Shown here one piece after another: positions 56,600-64,000 of a stretch of 64,000 bases of DNA; position 1 is the stretch's first letter; every line of letters starts with the position of its first letter. Source of the DNA: Shewanella xiamenensis. Lineage in GTDB: Bacteria > Pseudomonadota > Gammaproteobacteria > Enterobacterales > Shewanellaceae. A program made the translations under genes and the position numbers. The DNA is taken from positions 1 to 64,000 of the forward strand of contig NZ_BMOP01000009.1 of NCBI RefSeq assembly GCF_014647135.1. Direction: 5' to 3'. A model generated the notes under the pieces. The model was not told the origin of the DNA. It ran no database searches and saw only the letters and a program-made list of their open reading frames with translations.

Positions 56600-58792
56600 T
56601 TAGAAGCGATAATCCAAATTCACGCTCACGCTGCGCGGGGTGCCGTATTGGAATTGGCTATATTGCCCCACTTGGCTGTAGTAGGTTTTATCCAAGGCGT
56701 TGTGCAGATTGGCGCTTAGCTTTAGCTGCTCGGTAAAGGCATAACTTGCCATTAAGCTTGCTAATGCGTAGGAGTCTTGCTCAACCTCGACTCTGCCTAA
56801 GGGCGAGTTCACGGTTTGATAGACTCGGCTTTGCCAATTGACCCCAGCGCCAAGCTGCAACTTGTTCCAATCGCCGCTAAAGGTGTAAGTGGTAAAGAGT
56901 TTTAGCTGTTGGCGAGGGGAAGTGGTGTTGATGCGATTGCCCTTAGGATCATCGGTACTGAACTGGGTGTAACCGAAGTAGATATTCCAGTCATCGGTGA
57001 TTTTGCCCGTGGATTCAAACTCAAAGCCTTTGGTCTTAGTACCGTTAACCTCTCGATACACAGGGATAGTGGTGCCTGGCAACACATCGCCGGTGCGTTC
57101 GCCAACATTGTCTTGGCGAATTTCAAATACCGACAACGACATATCTAAGCTTTCATCCATCAAGCTTGCCTTAATGCCCGCCTCGTAGTTTTTGCCTTTG
57201 ACGGGATCGATGTAACTGGCATCGATGCGCTGCAAGGTTTGTGGCGCAAAAATATCGGTATAACTGACGTAAAGGGAGTATTGCTCGGTCAGCGCGTAGG
57301 TCAGGCCAAGATAGGTGGTAAGTTCATTGTCGACCTTAAAATCATACAAACTGCCAAAGTTATTTTGGTCGGTTTGCCACTGATTAAGGCGCAGCCCCGC
57401 AAGTAATGCCAAGGCATCGGTCAGATTGAGCTGCGTGGCCACATAGGCGGCGCTTTGCTCGGTTTCACCGAAGGAGCCCGTGGTGTGAGTGTCTTTCCAC
57501 TGCGGTTTTGGATACTGGAAGTTGGGATCGCGAAAATCTCCCAAGGGTGGTACGGCGGCCGTTGGATAATAGTACGGGTTGGCAAACTCTTGGCGCTGAC
57601 CCGTCCAGCCAAAAGTGAGCTGATGTTCTTGGCCAAACAGGGCAAACATTCCCTGCGCCCGTAGGTCTAGGTTATGTTGGGTTCGGCTACCGTCAATATA
57701 GGCGATGGAACCTGCGGTTGCACCAAGATTGGTCACAGGATCTGGATAACCCGTAGCCCACAGCACATTATATTCCAGTAAGTTATCGCCATAACTGTAG
57801 GTGCCTTTTAGCTCCCAACCGTTATCAAAACGATGTTCAAGGCTGGCGAAGGTATTAAGCCCTTGGGTATGCGCCGAGGCCCAATCGGGGGCCGTGGAGG
57901 TGGCGCGATCGTAATTTGTTCGGCTGCCATCACTGTGGAACAGCGGCAGACCGCCGGACATAGTGCCTTCGGGCGTGGTGTCTTGATAATCCACGCCTAA
58001 GGTCAGCAGTGTGCTGTCGGTAATATCGGTTTCAACAATGCCATAGAGGGTGGTGCGTTGCTGCTGGTATCTGTCTTGGAAGGATTCTTTATCCTGATAG
58101 GCTGCGACAACACGGCCACGAATACTGCCACTGTCATTTAAGCCGCTGGACAAATCGACCATGCCACGCAGATTGTTCCATGAGCCGACACTCACTGAGG
58201 TGCTGCCCATAAATTCTTGCGTTGGGCGTTTACGAATAAGGTTAATCGCGGCCGAGGGGTTACCCGCACCTGTCATCAACCCTGTGGCGCCACGGACAAT
58301 CTCCACCCGCTCGTAGATGGCGGTATCGATAAGGTTATCGCCGTAGTTAAAACGAGTGTCATAGGTGGTGGGCACGCCATCGTAAAGAATGCTAGTGACC
58401 GCAATCCCCCGCGAACTGATGCTGTATCTGTCGTTGTCCATTGGCCGGGCATTGATACCAGCCACGCTGGTCATGGCTTCAATCACACTGTTTAACTGCT
58501 GATCTTGCATCATTTGGCGAGTGACCGAGGTGACGGATTGCGGCGTATCTAAATAAGACAAATCTAGGCCTGTTGCCGTGTTCATCGCTGGGGTTTTGTA
58601 GCGCTTATCGTGGAGATCCTTAGCACCAACGACATTAATGATTTCAATGTCTTTGGTGGATTTTTTCTGGATATCGCTAGTATCTGCATAAGCATAGGGC
58701 ATGCTGAGTATGGCTGAGCAGAGGATAAGCTCTGGGCGTGTGATGGCGAGTTGGCAGTGAGCAGCGAGTCGGTTGAGGGCGAAGGTTTTCAT
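56600..58792 (-). CDS. putA: TonB-dependent siderophore receptor
   Basis: I place the start at ATG 58792 (MKTFALNRLAAHCQLAI), giving 730 residues with a signal peptide ending MPYAYA; longer starts (58813 or GTG 58849) add residues without family support. A TonB box-like segment (IEIINVVGA) precedes a plug domain (DTPQSVTSVTRQMMQDQQ, VEIVRGATGLMTGAGNPSAAI). A 22-strand barrel ends in YRF. It belongs to the siderophore receptor group of FhuE/FpvA type. Its position suggests ferric putrebactin as ligand. Confidence 0.9.
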   Translation of the reverse strand: MKTFALNRLAAHCQLAITRPELILCSAILSMPYAYADTSDIQKKSTKDIEIINVVGAKDLHDKRYKTPAMNTATGLDLSYLDTPQSVTSVTRQMMQDQQLNSVIEAMTSVAGINARPMDNDRYSISSRGIAVTSILYDGVPTTYDTRFNYGDNLIDTAIYERVEIVRGATGLMTGAGNPSAAINLIRKRPTQEFMGSTSVSVGSWNNLRGMVDLSSGLNDSGSIRGRVVAAYQDKESFQDRYQQQRTTLYGIVETDITDSTLLTLGVDYQDTTPEGTMSGGLPLFHSDGSRTNYDRATSTAPDWASAHTQGLNTFASLEHRFDNGWELKGTYSYGDNLLEYNVLWATGYPDPVTNLGATAGSIAYIDGSRTQHNLDLRAQGMFALFGQEHQLTFGWTGQRQEFANPYYYPTAAVPPLGDFRDPNFQYPKPQWKDTHTTGSFGETEQSAAYVATQLNLTDALALLAGLRLNQWQTDQNNFGSLYDFKVDNELTTYLGLTYALTEQYSLYVSYTDIFAPQTLQRIDASYIDPVKGKNYEAGIKASLMDESLDMSLSVFEIRQDNVGERTGDVLPGTTIPVYREVNGTKTKGFEFESTGKITDDWNIYFGYTQFSTDDPKGNRINTTSPRQQLKLFTTYTFSGDWNKLQLGAGVNWQSRVYQTVNSPLGRVEVEQDSYALASLMASYAFTEQLKLSANLHNALDKTYYSQVGQYSQFQYGTPRSVSVNLDYRF

Positions 58793-58897
58793 AATAATGA
58801 TCTTAAATTCCATTTTGGCGGTTTGATTGACTAGGTTGTTTTTGGGCACAGATGAATGCCCAGGGTGGGCGCAGGCCCACTCAAGGTTAAAAATGCT

Positions 58898-60790
58898 TTA
58901 GGGTTTTAGCTTCTTATTTGCTGAGCCAAAGGCATGGCTTTGCCTGAAGGCGGCTAGCGGATTATCAAGTCCACCCGCAAAGCGCAGATTTTTTTCCCTG
59001 TCGGCAAGGTCAATCATCTGCTGGTTGTTATTGAGCTGAATGCGATTCAAGCAAGTGCGGACGAAGCTGTCTTTAAAGAGATCGTATTGTGCAAATTTGT
59101 CCGCCAAGTGCGGATGCTGGGCTTGATAGTCGCGTACATTGTCTGCCACCAACTCCCAAAATAGCGCTTCGCTCACTGCGGTTTGCTTATCCAGAATTGG
59201 CGCTAAGTAACGGAAAATACAGTCAAAAATATCGAGTAAGATATAGTTGAGCTTCATATCTTCTTCAAGCTCGACCGCAAGGCGTTGCACCTCTTTAGGT
59301 AGTGGCTCGCTACCGTTGAGTACTGCGACTTCTTCGCCGATATCCTTCATCAATATTTTGACTGGGATACCGGCATCGAGCACTAAAATCAGGTTCTCGC
59401 CATGGGGCATAAACACCAGATCATAGGCAAAGAAGGCGTGCAGTAGCGGCGATAAGTAGAGCTTGAGATAGCGCTTGACCCACTCCTTGGCGCTTAAGCC
59501 TGAGTGCTCAATTAGCGTAGTAATCAGTGCCTGTTCTTGATGATCTATGTGTAATAGCGCTGCCATGGTCATCAGGGTTTGCTGCGGCTCAATATGCGGT
59601 AGTGGGCTCTCACGCCATAGCGCCGACAGCATTTTCTTATAGGCGCTATCTTGGGTGAGTGCCTCTTCGTAATACCTGTGGTGATAACCAATCGCGGCGA
59701 TTTCTTTGAGGATCACAAAACCTTGCTCGGCAAAATAGCTGTCGCTTTCGATAAGGTTGGCTACCCAAGCGTTGATCTGCGGGGTGCAGCTCATATACAG
59801 CGGCGAAAGCCCGCGCATAAAGCCCATGTTTAAGATAGAAAGCGCGGTTTTGACGTAGCATTTTTGCGGCGCACTTAAGTTAAAGAAGGTGCGGATCGAT
59901 TGCTGAACTTGGTAGCAATCTTGGCTTTGGCCAAGGTAAATAATGTCGCCGCGGGCGATTTCGCCGGCAAAGGTGCGGGCAATCTTTTCGCGCCATTGCC
60001 ACGGATGAACGGGCATAAAATAAAAGCTATTGGCCGCTTGCCCCAGTGCGCTTAAGTGTTGTTGAAACTCGGTGAACTGTTCACCAAGCTCCTGTTTTAG
60101 CAAGGTATCATGGTCTAATCCTTCGAGGGAGGAGAAGGTGGTTTTGTCCTTACGCACCGCAATCCACACTAGCTGAAGCGCGCTGGCACTCTCGGGGGCA
60201 AATTGGTAATAGTCCTGCATATCAAAACCAATGCGGCCATTGTTGGCAATAAACACCGGATGCCCCTCGGTCATGCCCGCCTCAATAGTTTGATAATCGG
60301 CCTTAGCGAGTGTAGCGGCGGGGATGGCTTGATGGGCCAACTTGTAGGCCTTGCTGTAGAGGGTGCTGGTGATTTCTTCAAGATAAGTGGGCAACAGGGT
60401 TTCACTGATGCCAAGCACATTTTTTAAGCTGATTATCAGCCTCATGGCATCGAGGGGTCTTTCAGTGCCCGCACTGGTGACTCGGATAGAATCTGTCGCG
60501 ATATCAAGGTGGTCGAGCTGATAATGGCGCGCGCTAAAGTAATACGTGCAGTCATTTAACCTGAGCTCATAGTGATTTACCTTTGCGCCTTGGGCGTAAA
60601 TCTGTGGGGTGATGAGCTTCTCATGGGTAAACTCACAGAGGATTTTTTTCACTAAATGGCGATTGGCTGCCTGCCAATGTTGGGGCGTTAAATGGACGGG
60701 CACATGGGCGTAAGAGGGTAAGGCCTCGATATTCGGCAACTCGGTTTGGGCGCATCGTTTGAGTAATAAGGCGTTAGTGGCTAAGTTCAT
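58898..60790 (-). CDS. pubC: NIS siderophore synthetase (putrebactin synthetase)
   Basis: The 630-residue protein of the IucA/IucC family contains [16 protein letters not shown] (conserved G-H-P), [31 protein letters not shown] and the C-terminal [19 protein letters not shown]. In an ATP-dependent reaction it joins two N-hydroxy-N-succinylputrescine units and cyclises them to a macrocyclic dihydroxamate. That assignment relies on the neighbouring monooxygenase, acyltransferase and FhuF genes in Shewanella-like order; alcaligin or bisucaberin type products are alternatives. Confidence 0.9.
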   Translation of the reverse strand: MNLATNALLLKRCAQTELPNIEALPSYAHVPVHLTPQHWQAANRHLVKKILCEFTHEKLITPQIYAQGAKVNHYELRLNDCTYYFSARHYQLDHLDIATDSIRVTSAGTERPLDAMRLIISLKNVLGISETLLPTYLEEITSTLYSKAYKLAHQAIPAATLAKADYQTIEAGMTEGHPVFIANNGRIGFDMQDYYQFAPESASALQLVWIAVRKDKTTFSSLEGLDHDTLLKQELGEQFTEFQQHLSALGQAANSFYFMPVHPWQWREKIARTFAGEIARGDIIYLGQSQDCYQVQQSIRTFFNLSAPQKCYVKTALSILNMGFMRGLSPLYMSCTPQINAWVANLIESDSYFAEQGFVILKEIAAIGYHHRYYEEALTQDSAYKKMLSALWRESPLPHIEPQQTLMTMAALLHIDHQEQALITTLIEHSGLSAKEWVKRYLKLYLSPLLHAFFAYDLVFMPHGENLILVLDAGIPVKILMKDIGEEVAVLNGSEPLPKEVQRLAVELEEDMKLNYILLDIFDCIFRYLAPILDKQTAVSEALFWELVADNVRDYQAQHPHLADKFAQYDLFKDSFVRTCLNRIQLNNNQQMIDLADREKNLRFAGGLDNPLAAFRQSHAFGSANKKLKP

Positions 60791-60794
60791 CGGT

Positions 60795-61436
60795 TCACCT
60801 ACAAAGTGATAAGGTTAAAAGTGACTGGGTAACAGGACGATTTTTACTCGGCAATTGGGGGGCGGCTTGAGTTGCCGTCTGGCGGCTTTGGGCACTGCAA
60901 AAACCTAAAAACGCAGCTTTGGTACTGAGTTGGATGGCTTTTTGGTAGCGGATCCCAATCTGGCAATTTAAGCGGTGGATTTTGTGGTTTTGCTGATCCG
61001 GCTCGACCACGAGTCGCGTAAAAGCAAGGGTTTCAAGAACAAGTTGGGCGATAGCCTCCATCACTTTGCGGGATAAGCCATGAATCGGTTTGCCTTCAAT
61101 CGGCGCAAGGATTAAATGCATACCGCAATCGAGCCGCTCCACGACATAATGCTCACCCACTTCATCCTGGGCTGGATCGTACAACTCCACCATAAACAGC
61201 GGTTTGGCTTGCCATTCACCTATCAGCGCAAGCTTGTGCTCGCTCGGCGCCAACGCCTGAGCAAGTGCATCGAGACTCATCCCCTGCATCCCCCAAAAGC
61301 GGGCATAGTCTTGGTTAAACCAGCTCTGCAACATAGCGAGGTGTTGGGGGAGATTGAGCGGTTTAAACACAAACTCATCAATCACAATGGGTTTTGAGAG
61401 TGAGGCCACACAGTGGCGACTCCATTGGCTGGTCAT
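60795..61436 (-). CDS. pubB: Siderophore acyltransferase (PubB/AlcB-like)
   Basis: This 213-residue GNAT-type N-acyltransferase carries [28 protein letters not shown] and the IucB/AlcB-like [24 protein letters not shown]. It should succinylate N-hydroxyputrescine. The ATG shares bases with the monooxygenase stop (TAATG), so translation is coupled. A polar tail of about 30 residues extends beyond the family core. Confidence 0.88.
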   Translation of the reverse strand: MTSQWSRHCVASLSKPIVIDEFVFKPLNLPQHLAMLQSWFNQDYARFWGMQGMSLDALAQALAPSEHKLALIGEWQAKPLFMVELYDPAQDEVGEHYVVERLDCGMHLILAPIEGKPIHGLSRKVMEAIAQLVLETLAFTRLVVEPDQQNHKIHRLNCQIGIRYQKAIQLSTKAAFLGFCSAQSRQTATQAAPQLPSKNRPVTQSLLTLSLCR

Positions 61437-62932
61437 TACTGCGCCTCCTTATTCGGTGCCATTAAGGCCGAGGCACTGCCACCAGAAGGGCTTATCCGTA
61501 GCACGGTTTGTGGCTTAATACTGGGTTGTTGCGTGGGCTTGGCTGACGGATTTAACTCCTGACAAGATTTAGAAGACGTAACCGCTGAGTGAGTGTTGCT
61601 TTCGACGGGTTGTCTTTTTGCGTCGGTGATGTTGTTGGGGTCAAAGGTTTGGAAGGCGATCCGCGTTTCAATCGGATAGGGGGCGTAACCTAAAACCGCT
61701 TGCAGAATGATGGCATTGCGATAGCAGCCCATGCCCAAATCGGGTGAACTAATGCCATGGGTATGAAGGCCCGCATTTTGGATAAAAATATCGCCTCTGA
61801 CATCGATGCCATAATCACGCTGGATGGCGAGTTGGCCACGATCATCAAATTCGATTTGTGATTTAATTCCTTGAATAAAATCAGGTAAACGATATTGATA
61901 GCCAGTGCCTAAGACGACGGCACCTGTCAGTTGCTCGAAGGCATATTCTTGCTCGAGGTGGTTGAACTTGAGTGTCAGCTTGTCACCCGAGGTATCGATT
62001 GCTGTCAGTGCCACGTTAGTCAACAGTTGGCAAGGGATATCGCTGACTAAACGCTTTTGGTAAAGCAGGTCATAAATATCGTTGATTAGCTCGGCATTGA
62101 TCCCCTTGTAGAGGGACTTTTGCTCTGCGATTAAGCGATGGCGTTTTTCCGGCGACAGTTCGTGGAAATAATCTACATAATCTGGCGAGGTCATCTCTAG
62201 GGTGAGTTTGGTGTATTCCAGCGGATAAAAGCGTGGCGAGCGGGTCATCCAATTTAATTGATAACCATATATTTCAATATCTTGTAGAAGATCGTAAAAG
62301 ATTTCCGCAGCACTTTGGCCACTGCCAATCACTGTGATAGCACTTTGGCTTTGCAAGTAGGCTTTTTGCCGGATATAGCTGGCGCTGTGCATGACACGCG
62401 GGTCTTGAATTGGGCAATTATCGGGTAGATAGGGAGTCGTGCCAGTACCTAATACCAGTTTGCGGCAGAGATAAGTGTGGGGTTTACCACTGCGTCTATC
62501 TACTCCCGTAACATGGTAGATGCCTTCACCGGCGTTGTAATCTAATTGTGTGACCTTAAAACTGAATCTCAGATTGGATAGTTGTGTACTAACCCATTGG
62601 CAATATTGGTTATATTCATGCCTTGGGAGAAAGAAGTTTTCACGGATATAAAAGGAATAGAGTCGGCCTGTTTGTTTGGCAAAGTTAAGATAACTAAAAC
62701 GACTTGTCGGATCGGCCATAGTGACCAAATCGGACATAAAAGGTGTTTGTAATCGAGAGGAGTTGATCAGCATACCCGGGTGCCAATCAAACTCGGTTTT
62801 AGTATCTAAAAATAAACAGCTGAAGTTATTAAGAGGTTCACATAGAGCCGCCAGTCCTAGATTAAATGGGCCTATGCCAATGCCGAGTAGATCGTAAATC
62901 GTACGATCAGTTTCCTTTTTTGGGGTAGTCAC
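61436..62932 (-). CDS. pubA: Diamine N-monooxygenase (PubA/AlcA-like)
   Basis: The 498-residue FAD/NADPH N-hydroxylase has LLGIGIGPFNLGLAALCEP, the NADPH motif ITVIGSGQSAAEIFYDL near residue 200 and GTGYQYRLPDFI. It hydroxylates putrescine, the first step of putrebactin synthesis. The start is GTG, preceded by a strong AAGGAGG (62938-62944). About 55 extra C-terminal residues (Ser/Thr/Pro/Gln-rich) exceed the typical 440-residue family length. It is the first gene of the operon, with a Fur box about 190 bases upstream. Confidence 0.92.
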   Translation of the reverse strand: MTTPKKETDRTIYDLLGIGIGPFNLGLAALCEPLNNFSCLFLDTKTEFDWHPGMLINSSRLQTPFMSDLVTMADPTSRFSYLNFAKQTGRLYSFYIRENFFLPRHEYNQYCQWVSTQLSNLRFSFKVTQLDYNAGEGIYHVTGVDRRSGKPHTYLCRKLVLGTGTTPYLPDNCPIQDPRVMHSASYIRQKAYLQSQSAITVIGSGQSAAEIFYDLLQDIEIYGYQLNWMTRSPRFYPLEYTKLTLEMTSPDYVDYFHELSPEKRHRLIAEQKSLYKGINAELINDIYDLLYQKRLVSDIPCQLLTNVALTAIDTSGDKLTLKFNHLEQEYAFEQLTGAVVLGTGYQYRLPDFIQGIKSQIEFDDRGQLAIQRDYGIDVRGDIFIQNAGLHTHGISSPDLGMGCYRNAIILQAVLGYAPYPIETRIAFQTFDPNNITDAKRQPVESNTHSAVTSSKSCQELNPSAKPTQQPSIKPQTVLRISPSGGSASALMAPNKEAQ

Positions 62933-63120
62933 TTACGCCTCCTTGAATTCCTATTAAAACGGTTGCAGCCACCATCGACTGATGGATGAGTAGATGAGTG
63001 GACCTCTCTACTGTTGCTTTATGAATCATTCTTTTGTGCTGCCGAACAGGAGCTTTACCGCTTGTTTTGCTATTACTCGCTCAGTGCAACGAGGAATAAA
63101 TTAGCATTATAAAAATTACA

Positions 63121-63139
63121 AATGCAAATCATTCTCATT
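63121..63139. promoter_or_regulatory. Fur box of the siderophore operon
   Basis: AATGCAAATCATTCTCATT matches the 19-bp Fur consensus AATGANAATNATTNTCATT at all but two defined positions. It lies about 190 bases before the monooxygenase start codon. Confidence 0.85.
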
Positions 63140-63452
63140 TGCCGCTTGTCGGATGAGTCGTACTTTTGACTGTCAAATAAAAGGCTGAAATACGGTTTGT
63201 CAGTGAGTTGATCAATGGGGAAGAAGGAAGGTTTAAGAGGTGTCTAAATATATCAACAAAAATAATATTTATTTAAAAACAGTTGATTAAGTTGTTTTTT
63301 TGGTTGGAGAGATTTTGCTCTAATTGCTTTTAGTGGCTTTTGAGGAGGCAACGAAAGTGTGAATAACTGCTGAGTGTAAATCGACTGTAAATCCGAATTA
63401 GTTCGTCAATTAACACTGCTAGTCAGCCATAAAAGAGTGGATAAGCAAACGT

Positions 63453-63478
63453 AAAAGCCATCTTAAAAATGGCTTTTT
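63453..63478. terminator. Terminator of the DUF2798 gene
   Basis: AAAAGCCAT-CTTAAAA-ATGGCTTTT is a 9-bp stem with A and T runs at the 3' side of the minus-strand gene. Confidence 0.8.
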
Positions 63479-63510
63479 GTGGAGTCAAAAGCAGGGGGAG
63501 AAGCAAAGGC

Positions 63511-63795
63511 CTAAGGTAATTGCACAAAAGCGGCGGTAAGTTTACGCACTAGGGGCAATACCATCAGCAGAGTCGGGAATGCCACCACCCAAGAGATAAA
63601 CCATGCGCTCAACCAGAGCTCAACAAATTGTGCTGATGCGCCGACACCATTAAAAGTACTGATCCCAGAAACGATACAACTCATTAAAATAGAAAGAAAA
63701 AATGGCATCACAACTGTGGCGTATTTTGCGGGTAACTTTGGTGTACCAAAAATAGTGCGGCTTTTATTTGTTGGTACAGAGTGTAAGCTGGACAT
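63511..63795 (-). CDS. DUF2798 membrane protein
   Basis: The 94-residue protein has two membrane helices (VVMPFFLSILMSCIVSGIST, LSAWFISWVVAFPTLLMVL) and a basic N terminus. The FFLSxxMSxIVS...WxVAFP pattern identifies DUF2798, a family of small inner-membrane proteins of unknown function. GAGG sits about 6 bases before the ATG. It is separate from the siderophore operon, with its own terminator. Confidence 0.85.
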   Translation of the reverse strand: MSSLHSVPTNKSRTIFGTPKLPAKYATVVMPFFLSILMSCIVSGISTFNGVGASAQFVELWLSAWFISWVVAFPTLLMVLPLVRKLTAAFVQLP

Positions 63796-64000
63796 GGAAA
63801 CCTCAACAGGGTGTGACTTAGGCGAAAGAGCTTGCTGATTAGTGCTTAAGATTTACATGTATTTATGTAAACCCAAAGCGCAATCCGTTCGCCATTTTAG
63901 GAGCAAAACACGGCAAAAGCTATGGTGATACAGACCGATACTGGTCGTTTTGCGTTGGGTGAATAATCAGAACTAATCGTTTTATCGCCTAGGCTTGCCA
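63796..64000. other. Right-edge intergenic sequence
   Basis: I see nothing recognisable here beyond the presumed promoter of the DUF2798 gene. Confidence 0.5.

Larger units (their letters stand above)
62945..63510. other. Intergenic region, about 566 bases
   Basis: This holds the Fur box of the siderophore operon and the terminator of the DUF2798 gene. No further gene is supported. Confidence 0.6.

Noticed and set aside
63021..63104. Possible 27-codon peptide upstream of the Fur box
   Set aside because: No ribosome binding site and no recognisable sequence; likely chance.

Overview
The window looks like a stretch of gammaproteobacterial chromosome, most probably Shewanella. Three things support this: the smrB-prmB-aroC-...-mnmC-fabB-pdxB-asd-fimV/hubP-truA-folC-dedD-cvpA-purF gene order, a complete putrebactin-type siderophore locus, and periplasmic tetraheme cytochrome/flavoprotein respiratory genes. 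I found no rRNA, tRNA, insertion sequence, prophage or CRISPR array.

Layout. (1) 1-7945: a truncated secreted protein of 13-residue repeats running off the left edge, a very large sensor with propeller, PAS, GGDEF and EAL domains, and an M16 metalloprotease, all on the minus strand. (2) 8115-29634: a housekeeping block holding sixA, smrB, prmB, aroC, an MFS transporter, an ATP-NAD kinase family gene, a YfcL-like gene, a SpoU methyltransferase, mnmC, fabB, pdxB, asd, hubP/fimV, truA, folC, dedD, cvpA and purF. (3) 29751-34221: an alanine/glycine:cation symporter, a small membrane protein behind a perfect Fur-type operator, and topoisomerase III. (4) 34471-41074: a self-contained respiratory module made of a porin, a sigma-54 activator, a Tat-exported flavoprotein reductase, a secreted ammonia-lyase-fold protein and a secreted tetraheme cytochrome c. 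(5) 41292-53507: an alpha/beta hydrolase, a YcbL-like metallo-hydrolase, two chemoreceptors, a periplasmic molybdenum hydroxylase with its XdhC and MobA-like maturation genes, a DUF1097 protein and an AT-rich orphan membrane protein. (6) 53672-55328: the tightly overlapping yciB-yciI-xthA group. (7) 55489-62932: siderophore biosynthesis (three genes), TonB receptor and FhuF-type reductase, all on the minus strand downstream of one Fur-type box. (8) 63511-63795: a DUF2798 membrane protein.

The most interesting unit is region 4. The porin gene and the flavoprotein operon each carry a GG-N10-GC sigma-54 promoter. Each also has an inverted repeat ATCAC-N8-GTGAT upstream, and the promoter-proximal sites are centred at exactly the same distance (60.5 bp) from the -24 GG. 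The enhancer-binding activator is encoded between the two transcription units. The operon encodes an ammonia-lyase-fold protein that is predicted to be periplasmic and lacks the Ala-Ser-Gly triad needed to form the MIO cofactor. It sits between a flavin reductase whose substrate pocket departs from fumarate reductase and the cytochrome that probably feeds electrons to that reductase. I infer a regulated anaerobic respiration of an unsaturated or amino-acid-derived organic acid that enters through a dedicated porin; the substrate cannot be read from sequence.

Start codons were re-chosen by ribosome binding site and family length for many genes (for example TTG for prmB and dedD, GTG for the siderophore monooxygenase). 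Those choices, the domain boundaries and the lineage are judgements from reading the sequence without database searches.
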